A program made the position numbers and the translations under genes. Below the pieces are notes generated by a model. It searched no databases, was not told the origin of the DNA, and was given only the letters and a program-made list of their open reading frames with translations. From the NCBI RefSeq assembly GCF_022605725.1, contig NC_065548.1, positions 6,729,644 to 6,793,643 of the forward strand: DNA of 64,000 bases, in the 5' to 3' direction. This DNA is from Anthonomus grandis grandis (taxonomy: Eukaryota > Arthropoda > Insecta > Coleoptera > Curculionidae). Shown here piece after piece: positions 1-11,736 of this stretch (the first letter of the stretch is position 1; each line of letters begins with the position of its first letter).

Positions 1-2
1 GA

Positions 3-839
3 AGGAAACCTGTATTGACCGAAAATATGAGAGAAGCTATTGTTACCTAAGTAAGAAATAACCCTTTCACAAATAGCCGGGTGGTCAAAAAAACCATGAA
101 CTTGGATGTTAGTATGCAAATAATTAGGAATACTCTTCGTTCAGCTGGAATAAATTGTAGGCGACCAGCCAAAAAGGCCAAATTAACGGTCGACAACGCA
201 GAGCGAAGGCTTAGGTTTGCTCAAGAAAATATTGACCGAGACTGGTCAAATGTGGTATTTACCGAAAAAACGTTTTCTTCGGATATAAGGTCCCATCAAT
301 TAGTGTGGAGACCTACAAGTACCAGATATGATTCCCATTATGTCCAAGAAACTGAAAAAAGCGGGAGAATAACATTGTCATTATCGGGTTGGATGACCCA
401 AAATGGACCCGGAATGCTGGTAACCACGCCACCCCAAATGAATTCCGCGGACTACGTGGACATTTTGGAAAATTCTTTTCTGCCTTCATACAGAATATTA
501 TATCCGGCTGGACCAATATTCTTTATGCACGATAATTGTCCAATTCATACCTCCCGTATGGCGAGAACATGGTTTGAGGAACATCCGGAATTTAATTTAA
601 TTCCATGGCCATCCAGAAGCCCCGACTTAAACCCCATCGAAAATTTGTGGGCTGAAATGGTGAATTTTTGGGATACTTTTAATCAAGGCCAAATTAGATC
701 GAAGGAAACGTTACTAGCCCACGCTCAAAGAGTTTGGAAATCTTTCAGAGGGAGACCCGACTTTAGTAATTACGCGGGATTAATTCGGAAAAGGCTGCAA
801 CAATGCATTGACGCAAATGGTCTTTATACCAAATATTAA
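3..839 (+). pseudogene. Tc1-like transposase relic, 5' end outside window
   Basis: Cut-and-paste transposase of the Tc1/mariner superfamily, which excises and inserts at TA sites. The frame enters from the window edge with the end of the N-terminal helix-turn-helix (RKPVLTENMREAIVT), meets an in-frame TAA at 48-50, then runs open to 839. The catalytic half is recognisable: HDNCPIHTS gives the second Asp and DLNPIENLW the final Glu, with 35 residues between them by my count, one more than the usual DD34E. The first motif reads VVFT-EKTF where relatives have TDEKTF, so the first catalytic Asp codon appears deleted at about 261-266. With the stop codon and the missing Asp, this copy should be dead. 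No inverted repeat is visible because the left end lies outside; TACACCCTGTA at 1612-1622 could be the right terminus, but it is unusually far away. Confidence 0.85.
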
Positions 840-2232
840 TTAAGAAGCCATACCAATACCAAATGCACCCTGTGATATTAAATAATTATTATTTAAAAAA
901 AAAGGTATAAGTTTCGAAAAAAACACAATACGTAGGCTATTTAAAAGTTTAAATAAAAAAGTATTTTTATTGTAGATTTAAATTGTAATTATACTTACTA
1001 AAGCTTGTTAGGAGTAGTGTTGAATGTTATTATTTGTTATTAAGATGTTATACTTAAAGAACTGTAATTTGTCGTTAAATAGGAAATAAAATTTTCGCTT
1101 TGAAACTGACCCTTGATCCATTACTTATACGTTTTATAAGGTTTAAAAAAAAGTAAATAAAAAAAGATACGAGACTACTACAATTTTTATAAATAAAAAA
1201 GTTAGTAAAGTTTAGTAATTAAAGTTAACTTCGCTTCAATAAAAAAAATATAAAAAATAGTTTTTTATTCAAGAAGAAATCACGAGAGTGCCTTATTTAC
1301 AAACGGAAATATTACTTTATTCATCACTTCAGTAAAAAAGTGTGCTTTACTCATGAGAACCACATATATTTTTTTTTACCTCTTACCAAAATATAGACAT
1401 AAACAATTTAAAATATGGATTTGCCGAACAACATTTTGGGTTAATCGAACAAGTGGGGACAATTTTGAACAGTTTTTGTAAAAACAATGTCCACTTAACT
1501 TTATGAGTAAAAAAAATTTCAATAACGCAAACTAACTTTCTTAATATGCAACTTTTACTATACGAGTATAGGCAATTTTTGGTATATCAACCAACTTCTT
1601 TTGACGAGTTCTACACCCTGTATTTTTATATAGGTATACTTATAAATAAAATGTGAGGAAAAAGAAACAAAAATCTTAATTTTTTTCCCATATTATGGTA
1701 GTACTTAGTACAAGTACTTAGTTTTACAGCGCTAGACAGGGTATTCCAAAATAAGTAGTTTTGGTAGTATCTCAGCTCGTATTACGTTATTAATGCTAGG
1801 AGGCGGTGCTAACCATAGCGCGCTATTTTTTATGAAACCTTTAATGCTTTAAACAGGTTTGAGTTCGCGTTTTTTATTTCCTAGACACAGGATGAAAGAG
1901 AAAAATCTCAACATATACCTATCGTTTCTGCTGTAGCACTTAAAGTTTCTATTATTATAATGTTTCCTTTTTTTATGATTACCTATATTTTGGTTTACAC
2001 TTACTAGTTTGGTTTACACTCACTACTGGTTGCTGCCAGAATTAAAAAACTATTATTTTATCATAGAATTACATCTGTTTGTTTACTTATTTTTAAATAC
2101 ACACCATATATTTAAAAATAAAAAAAACAAAAAAGGTATTTTTTTAAATTATATTATTTTATACAATAACGCACACTTTAAAAGTAAAAAACAATTTAAA
2201 ATTTGGATTGGTATTTTTATTTAAGTTGCATT
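840..2232. other. AT-rich spacer, no gene recognised
   Basis: No coding sequence is recognised. The stretch is strongly AT-rich with many A and T runs. It contains an outward-facing transposon-like end, TACACCCTGTA at 1612-1622, and a possible inward-facing one, ACAGGGTATTCC, at about 1736-1747. The two do not form a convincing pair. Confidence 0.5.
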
Positions 2233-2516
2233 TTATTTTTCAAATGTTGGGTGAGTAATATAAAGTAATACTTTGATAAAAAAAAATTCAAAGAAAACAT
2301 CGATTAGGATTTTTATGTAATTCATAAAAAAGTAAAAACGATTTTTTTTTCTATTTATTTTGACAACAAGCAGCATTTGACAACAAAAATATAGGTTGTG
2401 AAAGATCAAGCAAAAAAATAATAATTTGGAGTTAAGAAATATAGTGTCCCAATAAAAAAATAACTGAAGGTAATTTCTCAAAAGTGATGAACCAAACAGA
2501 ATTTTGAAGAGCGCAT

Positions 2517-3626
2517 TTAGCCAACGTATAAAACACTATAGCGCATTGTCCTAAAAACTTTACATGTTGCCAAATTGTAAGGCAACGAAGTCCGAGAGCA
2601 GATGCGAGGGACATTTTCAAATTTGCCGACTGTACATGCACGGGCCAAACCAGGCTGTAGGCGAATTGCGTCACTGGCAGCGTTTATGCGATGTCGTAGC
2701 TCTTGCTCAGTATCAACTTCGTTTACATACACCATTGTTTTCATATGACCCCACAAATAAAAGTCTAATGGATTAATGTCAAGCGAGCGAGGGGGCCACC
2801 CAACTGGACTATCACGGCCTATCCATCGTCCGGGAAACACACGATCTAAATGTTGTCGCACTGGTCGTGAAAAATGTGGTAGAGCACTGTCATGAAGAAA
2901 CCACATGTTATGCCTAACGTTGAGATTCACATTTTCAAGGAGCACTGGTAAATTGTTGCGCAAAAATTCTAAATACCGAGCACCAGTCAAACGATTTTCC
3001 AGAATAAAAGGTCCGATGAGCATCCCGTTCAGAATTCCAGCCCATACATTTACAGAAAAACGTTGTTGAAAGTATGTTCTCCGTGTAATATGCGGATTTT
3101 CCAAAGCCCAATAATGAGTGTTATGAAAGTTGAAAATTCCATTGCGCGTAAAATTTGCCTCATCCGTAACTAAAATGTTCATGGTAAAGTTTGGGCTTAA
3201 CTGTTGATGATGTAACAACCACTCACAAAAGTGTACTCGAAGCGGCAAATCTCTTGGAAATAGGGCTTGTACCCTCTGCACATAAAACGGGTACAGCAAG
3301 TCGTGCCTTAAAATTTGCAAACTTGTAGATTGCGATATTCCAAATCGCCTTGCAATTGTCCTAGCGCTAACTCCAGGTTGTTCTTCGATAACTTCTAAAA
3401 TATCCTCCTTCAGATTTAGAATGTGCCTAGGTCTAATAGCTCCTCCATCTTGTTCAGGCCGCGGCCGCAAATTGCCAGTTTCTCTATCCCGCTGAATAAC
3501 ACTCGGGTGATATCTTCGGGGAAATCTTTGGGCATACAGATTAGCTGCTGCCACTGCATTCTGATGTGTTTCTCCGTAAACCAAAACCATGTCGACAAGT
3601 TCTTCGTTCGTAAAAATGTGCGCCAT
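2517..3626 (-). CDS. mariner-type transposase, DD41D, open frame of 369 aa
   Basis: Transposase of an IS630/Tc1/mariner element with an uninterrupted frame. An N-terminal helix-turn-helix of the DUF4817 type covers residues 5-45 (VYGETHQNAVAAANLYAQRFP). A second helix-turn-helix follows at about 75-110 (GVSARTIARRFGISQST). The catalytic core has D155 in VTDEANF, D246 in FLHDSALPHFS and D288 in NPLDFYLWG; 41 residues lie between the last two, so DD41D. The last 35 or so residues do not resemble the usual basic tail ending near a FEQLL-like motif, so the 3' end may be frameshifted or replaced. Upstream of the ATG, 3692-3701 reads TCACCCTGTA, a plausible terminus (TACAGGGTGA inward) 75 bp from the start. 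The matching left terminus is not clear; GGGTGAGTAA near 2248 is a weak candidate. Open frame suggests a fairly recent copy; activity is not shown. Confidence 0.88.
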   Translation of the reverse strand: MAHIFTNEELVDMVLVYGETHQNAVAAANLYAQRFPRRYHPSVIQRDRETGNLRPRPEQDGGAIRPRHILNLKEDILEVIEEQPGVSARTIARRFGISQSTSLQILRHDLLYPFYVQRVQALFPRDLPLRVHFCEWLLHHQQLSPNFTMNILVTDEANFTRNGIFNFHNTHYWALENPHITRRTYFQQRFSVNVWAGILNGMLIGPFILENRLTGARYLEFLRNNLPVLLENVNLNVRHNMWFLHDSALPHFSRPVRQHLDRVFPGRWIGRDSPVGWPPRSLDINPLDFYLWGHMKTMVYVNEVDTEQELRHRINAASDAIRLQPGLARACTVGKFENVPRICSRTSLPYNLATCKVFRTMRYSVLYVG

Positions 3627-3691
3627 TACATTTGACGCTTTTATTTTGTTTGTGTGAAAATAACGATCGAGTTAGAGAGAGAGGTTGAAAA

Positions 3692-3701
3692 TCACCCTGT
3701 A
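3692..3701 (-). repeat. probable terminal inverted repeat end of the DD41D mariner
   Basis: Read on the minus strand this is TACAGGGTGA, a typical mariner-like terminus starting in a TA target, 66-75 bp ahead of the transposase start codon. Its partner at the other end is decayed or missing. Confidence 0.5.
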
Positions 3702-3879
3702 TAAGTAGTATGTTGCTTCATCTATTACTGAGACAACCAATTTCTGAAGTTCCTCAAAACTCGAACTTACCATCCCGTTTGTATTATGACTAATAATAAT
3801 GGATCTACCATATCGACTCTGATAATCGATCTGATCGACTCTGTAAATCTGCATATTATGGCCTGTTGGTCACCGTGCA

Positions 3880-4080
3880 TTAATAGCTTTTTTATTTTGT
3901 TACAAATTCTTCGATTTTTTGTTGTTATTGGTAAATGATGAAATACTCAATATTTAGTGGAATTTTGTAATATTTGAAATTTTGTTAAAGTTAATACACC
4001 TACCTACTAGTTTTATTCTTTGTGCTTAAATGCTGTAATTTCTTGGTGACTAATAAACGTCTTATTATTATTATTATTAT
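3880..4080 (+). mobile_element. LINE 3' end remnant with (TTA)n tail
   Basis: The sequence contains AATAAACG followed by a (TTA)n run at 4062-4080. This arrangement, a polyadenylation-like signal and a short microsatellite tail, is typical of the 3' ends of insect non-LTR retrotransposons. No coding part of that element remains next to it, so it would be a strongly 5'-truncated copy. Confidence 0.4.
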
Positions 4081-7000
4081 AACGATGGATAGGACAGTTG
4101 ACTGCAATATACTTATCGTAGCAGTACCATTAATGCACAACCTCCGCAAAACTGAAACGAAAGAATACACAAAATATGAAACCTAGCTATCAAACTGAAG
4201 CAAATATGGCATTTGAAACATAGTTAACAAAGCTCTCCAAAAACATTCAAAACATTAGATTATCACCGACCATCATAACACAGAAGCTCCACACCTAATG
4301 TCATATAGTCCGAAAACTCTCGAATGATGTCTTAATTAACAAAAAGGTAGCGTGATCTTATGAAGCTTCTCATAAATATGCAGAAAGTCTTGTTCTTCCA
4401 ATTTTAGCCAACCATACTGAAGACAGGCAGAAGACATGTGATCAGATTTCCTTATATAAAGACTGTCTGAAGAAATTATTTTAGAATTTTTTAATACATC
4501 TCTGTTCAGAAGTCCAGGCCAATAAAGAAACTCTTATCTAAAAATTCATTCTGAATATCATGACTTTGAAATTCTTCTGCAATAAAATAAGAAACGTGCC
4601 TCTTAGTTCTGGATAATTTAAAAATGTCAGCATTTAGGCAATCTCCAGGTGATCTCCGATGATCTTGTTCGAAATAATGATATAACTGCATTTCATCACT
4701 ATATTAGTGAAATTGCTTATATTGAAGGTCAAACTGAAAATAAAAAAGGACTCATTACAGTTCCAGCTCGACAATTCCTCACTGAAACTTTCTTTACAAT
4801 TTACTGATTTTACAATAGTTCAACTGGGATTATAACCACGCCTAATTTCGTACATAACATAGCATGATTAAGAGTCAACGAAAGACACGGATTTACGCCA
4901 GAATCAAGAGATATACAGATCATCTGCAAACTTTTTGCAGAGCAATCATAGAACTGTCAAGTACATGCATGCCTGCTTGAGTATCAGGAAGATTTTTTTT
5001 CTTCTTTAATTAGAAAGTCATTAAATTGGTTGCTAACAATTTGCTCGAAGAGTTTGACAATCATTTAAGAGGGAGGTAATAGGTCTTAAGAAGAAATAAT
5101 AAGGAGTAATTAAAGATATGGTCATCAGATCAATGCCATCAACTCCATAGCAGCATTAAGAAAAAATATCCTTTCAACTTTTGATTCATCAATTTGGGAA
5201 AATGTAAACTCGTTTACGTGATCAATAAAAGAATACCCTACAAAAACGTTCTCTCATATAAATCACATTCTCATTTCTTAAATATTTAATACTAATTTTC
5301 TTTAATGGACCAATTTTCAAACGATATTGGATGACACCCCTGAAAAATTCGATTATCAAAAAACATTGTCCATTTTCTGCCCTAATAATCTTCAAATTGG
5401 GCCATTATTTAACGCTTCGCTTGTCTTATAATGGATCTAATTAAATTTTAATAAAACAAAGTTCGGAGGGCCTACCTCCGCATCTCCCGCTTCCCTTAGA
5501 GATGATGGAATTTTCTCTCTTTTGACACTTTTCAAACAAAGTTAAATTGGATATAGATCACTTATCGTAGCGAATGTCGAAACTTCGCGAACGTAAGGTA
5601 CATTTCATTCGATATAGAAAACGACCCAGTAGTCCCATAAAAGCCAAAGGGGTGAAAGGGATAATGGTTCGGAAAACTTTGCGCGCTCTATCCTCCCTGT
5701 TTCGAATAGAAGTATTAAACTTCCTGGGCTTCTAAGTTATATAAACGATTATATGAAAACGGAGATTTTGGAAATTCAAACTCGTATAGTGGATTAGGGC
5801 GAACGAGTTGTCCTTTATTATATTAATTATATTTGGGATGGAGAAATTTAACTGTATGATTCTCTAACTTTGGCAAGCTTTTATCAACCTATACGAGTAG
5901 GCTCAAATTCAAGAGTGAGCCTTGAGCAATTTCTAAACTACCACGACGTATTTTAAATCCAAAATTAAACATTTTACCAAAACGTGTTTATACTGAAGAC
6001 TTTTTCCGATGTTTACATAAGGCGGCGAAACCTTCAAAAAAGATCATTATCTTGTGGCGTGGGTTCCGTCAAACTGCGACTCGTTGGGTGGCTTTAATCA
6101 GTTTATATAAACATTTACATTTATGAGAAGTTGGATTTTTTAAAATTTCACAAACGCACCAACTGTCTGTGACGTAAAACACGTTTTTCCTTTATTATTA
6201 AACATTCAATTTGCTTTTACTAATGGAATAACCTTGATAATTAATACACCAAATAGCTGAGCAAATTTGATCCCACTATATTGTTTACCAACACAATTTT
6301 GGATTATCTAGTAAATCTTGTTGGTTTAGGCAGTTTGTAAATACCGTATTAATTAGTTTTCAAATATTGACCGTATGTTTGTGTTTTGGTGATTCAATGC
6401 TAATTAGCTTTGATAGTTTAGTAAGGACTCTTGGGGTATTTAATCATACATGAAAGCCACACATAATACTTCAATAAGGGCTTAAATAGCATAAAAGAAA
6501 ATACGCAGTAAACGACAAAAGCAGCTGATGTAGGGAAAAATATTACTGCAGTATGTCCCAGTAAATCCATTATCAAGATTAGCCTGAAAAACAGAGACAA
6601 ACATGAAGAAGGCATTGGATATCGTCGTTTTGATTAACGTCCTTTTAGATAAGATTCAGGAAGCGAATAAAAGTCACTTAACGTAAGCAATAATAAAGGA
6701 TAAATACACAGTTAAATACATTATAATTTTTGCTTAAAATAATAGCCAATATTTTACAAGAAATAATCTTAATTAAGATCTTCTAGGGAGCATTTCATCC
6801 AGTCAAACTTTAAACCGAGTTTAATTAATATTCCTGTTCTATGAGGACTGTTTCAATGTTATTTGGAGATAATTTCCCTTTTCAGTAGGAAATATTAAAA
6901 TTATTAACTAAATCTATTTTAACTACTGAAATTCGAAATCTTTTGAATAATATATGTACAATGCATTTACCAGTAACAACGTAATAATAAAATTGTCATT

Positions 7001-8160
7001 TTTATATAAGGGGTGCTTTAATTAAGGCCGTTGCCAATAAGTTATTGGGGGGTAGCTTTTGACGTTAATATTAAACGTCATGTGTGCGTGACACACGTGG
7101 CAGGTATAGGGAAATAGGTGTAGTTTCTATTCTAATACGGAAATTAGGGAGACTGATTTCGTTTCGGGAGTTTTATTTATTGTTATCGATATACGTCATT
7201 GACTTTTGGTAATTTTAACGTAATTGGTACTGGACAAACTACAGGGGATAACGTTTATTAAAGCAAGAGTTATATATGGACTTATTTGCTATAAGTGGAA
7301 TGTTTGAAGCTCTATATTGAATTTTTGCAGAGAAGTTGTTTGTATGGAATAATTTGAGGTCAATTGCCTGAAAAGCTGATTTATCCAGAAAGTTATTTAT
7401 GTGCAGTACTGTTTGATGCAAATATCTTTTGTAGCAAAAAATTTTGATTTTTCTGACACCCTATAGCTGCGATATCAATTTTGCAAGTTTTTGAATGCAG
7501 CTAAATTATCCAATACATATTACCTGACTTAAAATTGTAGATATTGATGCATGTATATAACTGAATGCTGTATGTGCAAATGGAATTAGAATTAAGTTTG
7601 TTCGTAAATGTACAACGCAATTAAAAAAATGTTCCTATACTCTCTAATTAACTTAGGTACTATGATAAATAAAACTCGATTTTAGAAAAGTAATACTAAA
7701 TGTCAATTAACATTAATTTTTGTCTGATAAGAATGGATTATTGAATTAATGGATTTTTTTCTTTTTTATGCGTATAGATACAGGTTATTGGAATATACAA
7801 TTTTTGAATATTAAAGACACTATTATCATACTATATAATTTACTTTTTTTATAATCTTCTTCTAATTTTTTCTTCTAATTTTGGATGCAACATTATTAAT
7901 ATGGATTGCCTATTTAAGATTTTGGTCTATCATAATACCAAGGTACTTAATTTCGGTACATGAGCGATTAACAGCTGTCTCATTTATTTTTATAAAATTA
8001 AAAGTGGGTCTATATTTTCTTTTTGAAGAGAAGGCAATATATTGTATTTTTTGCATTTTTCAGTGTAAACCTAGCTAACCATTCTTTTACTTTCCTAAAC
8101 CTTAGTTTTACAAAATCCTTGTCTTCCTTCCATGTTATTCCTTTAATTTTTCTTTTAATA
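4081..8160. other. no gene recognised
   Basis: About 4 kb in which I find no convincing protein, RNA or repeat. Both strands between 4100 and 4900 translate with somewhat fewer stops than their neighbours, but with nothing I recognise. The part at about 5430-6130 is less AT-rich and has several CpG-containing stretches; it looks single-copy. A short hairpin-free AT-rich tract leads into the tandem array that begins near 8161. Confidence 0.45.
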
Positions 8161-8325
8161 ATAAGGCTATATCATGAAAATAATAATGTATTATAATATA
8201 ATAAGGCTGAAAGTATAAGACTGTAGTGACCTAATAAAATTAATTAAAATACGAATTATTCCAAGGAGTTGGACTCATTTTGTCAATAATTCAATTTTCA
8301 AGGTTTAACTGCCTGGAATAAAATA

Positions 8326-8719
8326 TACAGGGTGTCCAGAAGCTAGATGCAATCCTTTAAGGGGGTGATAGCTGACTTAATTTCAATCATTTTAAGCTAA
8401 TTATGTATTTGTTTATTAACTTTTTATGGCAATTTTTGCATTTTTCTCAAGAAATATCAAAATTTCACACTTAAACGGTAATAGAGCGTAAGTTACAATT
8501 AGTATCGGAGTTTCAAAGTTTATTTTGTTTTGTCTAATGTGTATTAATAAAAATACGATCAATTCCAAGCTTCTGTGTAAACTTATAGAAAAAATAGAGA
8601 TATTGAAAATAAAAAAAATTATAAACAAATTTCGACCTACACATATTTAGCTTAAAATGTTTGAAATTAAGTCAGCTATCACCCCCCTAAAGGATTGCAT
8701 CTAGTTTCCGGACACCCTA
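8326..8719. mobile_element. MITE with long terminal inverted repeats
   Basis: A roughly 395-bp insertion in one unit of the tandem array. The left arm starts TACAGGGTGTCC and continues about 75 bp (AAGGGGGTGATAGCTGAC). The right arm is its reverse complement, ending GGACACCC. The interior is AT-rich and non-coding. The flanking unit reads on normally once the element is removed (AATAAAATA to AAGAAAAAC). The termini and TA-rich target fit a mariner-derived non-autonomous element. Confidence 0.88.
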
Positions 8720-10115
8720 AAAAGAAAAACAGAAATTAGTCCAGGCAGTTGAATTAGGTCACAAAAACATGAGATTTTATTTGTTGCAATACACAATATT
8801 CCTTTAAATAATAAGGCTGTATTATGAAAACAATAATATATTATAATATAATAAAACTAAAAGTGGAAGACTGTAAATGACCTAAGAATATGAACTAAAA
8901 TACAAATTATTTCAAGGAGTTGGACGCATTTTGTCAATAATTCAATTTTCAAAGTTCGGCTGCCTAGAATAAAATACATAAAAGAAAAACAAAAATTAGT
9001 CCAGGCAGTTGAATTAATTAACAAAAACCTGAGATTTTATTTGATGTTATACATATTATTCTTTTAAATAATAAGGTTTTATCATTAAAGGAATAATATA
9101 TTATAAAATAATAAGGCTGAAAGTGAAAGACTGTAATGACCTAAGAAAATTAACTAAAATACGAATGATTCCAAGAAGTTGGACTCATTTTGTGAATAAT
9201 TCAATTTTCAAGGTTCAACTGCTTGGAATAAAATACATAAAAGAAAAACAGAAATTAGTCCAGGCAGTTGAATTAATTAACAAAAATATGAGAATTTATT
9301 TGTTGTTATACATGTTATTTCTTTAAGTAATAAGGCTGTATCATGAAAGTAATAATATATTATAACATAATAAGGTTGAAAGTGGAAGACTGTAATGACC
9401 TAAGAAAATGTACTAAAATACGAATTATTGCAATGAGTTGAACGCATTTTGTCAATAATTCCGTTTTCAAGGTTCAAGTGCCTGGAATAAAATCCATAAA
9501 AGAAACAGAAATTAGTCCAGGCAGTTGAATTAGGTCACAAAAACATGAGATTTTATTTGCTGCTATACACATTATTGCTTTAAATAATAAGGCTCTATTA
9601 TGAAAACAATAATATTATAATATATGAAGACTCAAAGTGGAAGACTGTAAATGAACTAAAATACGAATTATTCCAAGGAGTTGGACTCATTTTGTCAATA
9701 ATTCAATTTTTCAAATTCAACTGTCTGGAATAAAATACATAAAAGAAAAACAGAAATTAGTCTAGGCAGTTGAATTAATTAACAAAAACATGAGATTTTA
9801 TTTGTTGTTATACGTATTATTCTTTCAAATAATAAGGTTCTATCATTAAAGGAATAATATATTATAAAATAATAAGGCTGAAAGTAAAAGACTGTAAAGA
9901 CCTAAGAAAATGAACTAAAATAGGAATTGTTCCAAGGACTTGGACTCATTTTGTCAATAATTCAATTTTCAAAATTCAACTGTCTGGAATAAAATACATA
10001 AAAGAAAAACATAATTAGTCCAGGCAATTGAGTTAATTAATAAAAATATGAGATTTTATTTGTTGTTATACATGTTATTCCTTTAAATAATAAGGCTGTA
10101 TCATGAAGGTATTAA

Positions 10116-10552
10116 CGTTGATTGAATATTTGAAAAGCTTCTCTTGAATGAAACAGTAAATTTCCTTGGTGTCACTCTCGATGGTGGTTTAACCTGGCTG
10201 AGTCACTTTGCAGAGTTGTCATCCAAATTGTCAAGATATATATATAAATTGTCAACATATTCCTTATCTATAATTTGCCAGGCTGTATATCAATGGACAC
10301 ACTCAGGATTGCTTATTTCAGCTATTTTCATTCTATAATGACATACTGCCTTATCAGCTGGGGCACATGTCTAAGATATTGTGATTATGATTATTGTGTG
10401 TGTTATTGATTAGTGTTTTTTGGGTAGGTGTGTATAATTAAACTTAGTCTGTTACAAGCGTTTCTACCTTTTTTTAGTTAGTTTTTTTAAGTTTTGGCCA
10501 CAATGTTAAAGACCAGAATCTGCCTTATACATATTACATATTCTTAATCAAC
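10116..10552 (+). mobile_element. 5'-truncated LINE fragment with 8-bp target duplication
   Basis: The array unit is interrupted between two copies of GGTATTAA (10108-10115 and 10553-10560), a clean target-site duplication. The insert starts inside the C-terminal RT region: NFLGVTLDGGLTWLSHF, followed after a frameshift near 10300 by AYFSYFHSIMTYCLISWG. These are the thumb-region motifs of Jockey/CR1-like LINEs. A non-coding 3' part of about 180 bp follows, with no clear poly-A. The unusually short length reflects 5' truncation, and no functional product is expected. Confidence 0.85.
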
Positions 10553-10885
10553 GGTATTAATATATTATAATATAATAAGGCCGAAAGTGGAAGACTGTAA
10601 TGACCTAAGAAAATAAACTAAAATACGAATTATTGCAATGAGTCGGACGCATTTTATCAATAATTCAGTTTTCAAGGTTCAAGTGCCTGGAATAAAATAC
10701 ATAAAAGAAAAAACAGAAATTAGTCCAGGCAGTTGAATTAATTAACAGAAACAGAAGATTTTATTTGCTGTTATACATGTTATTCCTTTAAATAATAAGG
10801 CTGTAGCATGAAAATAATAATATATTATAATATGATAAAGTTAAAATTGGACTAATAGTTGGGACCAGAGTGAAGACCGTAATAG

Positions 10886-10965
10886 CAAAGTCTATATATT
10901 TCTACTATTTCAAATATATTCATTATTAATATACAGTTGAATTATTTGAAATATACAGACTTTGG
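10886..10965. mobile_element. 80-bp foldback insertion with 6-bp duplication
   Basis: An imperfect palindrome. It begins CAAAGTCTATATATTTC and ends with the complement GAAATATACAGACTTTGG, with a second pairing block inside (TATTTCAAATA and TATTTGAAATA). It is flanked by TAATAG at 10880-10885 and again at 10966-10971. Removing it with one TAATAG restores the array unit. It has no coding capacity; this looks like a very small MITE or foldback element. Confidence 0.75.
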
Positions 10966-11736
10966 TAATAGTTTAAGACAATGACTTAAAATACAAATTA
11001 TTCAAGGAGTTGGACTCATTTGGCAATAATTCAATTTTCAAGGTTCAACTGTCTGGAATAAAATACATAAAAGAAAAACACAAATTAGCCCAGGCAAATG
11101 AATCATCAAAAATTATTTAATTTTTCGATAACTAAGTCAACTATAACAAATTCCTTTAGACCCAAAATAAAGTTTCTGGATAAATATATTGCGGTTGGTT
11201 TACTACAGATATCTCAAATCAACAAACTAAATAACTTCGGGAGCTCTAAACTAATTTTTTTACTAAAACAAATATTTTATAAATAATAATAATATTTTAT
11301 AATATTTTATAAATAACTGTTAAAATTCTAAATGGATGTACTTGGTAAAAACTCAGATATTTCCTAAAATTTCAACATTGTTCCCTAATGCAAATAAAGC
11401 AAATTACTTAAAAGTAGACGCTCTATTTGTTGATTTATATAAAAATTTATTATTTTAATCAGTTGAAATTATTTTGCCTTAAGTTTCAACTGCCTGGAAG
11501 AAGCCATATAAAAGAAAAACGTAAATTAGTCCGAGCAGTTGAAGTAGTTTACAGAAACAAGAGGTCTTAAGTAATTTTTCTATAATTGACTTAACTGAGC
11601 AGATTTCTATGGACCCAATAAAAAGCTTGGAAAAAAAATCTTTTCTTAATGCATTCTAGTTGGATTGATCCAAATATTTTTTAGTCAAAAGCTGAATAAT
11701 TTGAAAAGTTTCGGATAGATTCTTTTGGATCCAGAA

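Larger units (their letters stand above)
8161..11098 (+). repeat. tandem array, unit about 258 bp
   Basis: Successive units begin with ATAAGGCT-like sequence at 8161, 8811, 9071, 9330, 9587, 9832, 10090 and 10795. Spacing is 245-260 bp once two inserted elements are discounted. Each unit contains GGAGTTGGACTCATTTTG, CAATAATTCAATTTTCAAG and a hairpin made by AACTGCCTGGA and TCCAGGCAGTT, roughly 30-35 bp apart. No unit carries a conserved reading frame; short open frames occur only by chance. Three insertions sit inside the array (8326-8719, 10116-10552, 10886-10965), so amplification came first. Diverged relatives of the unit occur at about 11460-11560, 11960-12160 and 20750-20960. Confidence 0.92.

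Noticed and set aside
2009..2224. Open frame of 71 codons as a small protein
   Set aside because: Low-complexity AT-rich translation without a motif; expected by chance here.
4100..4700. Minus-strand stretch with fewer stops, as a possible receptor-like pseudogene
   Set aside because: About ten stops in 200 codons and no motif that I can name with confidence.
8161..11098. CRISPR array
   Set aside because: Units are about 258 bp and repeated along their whole length, without unique spacers, in a eukaryotic context.
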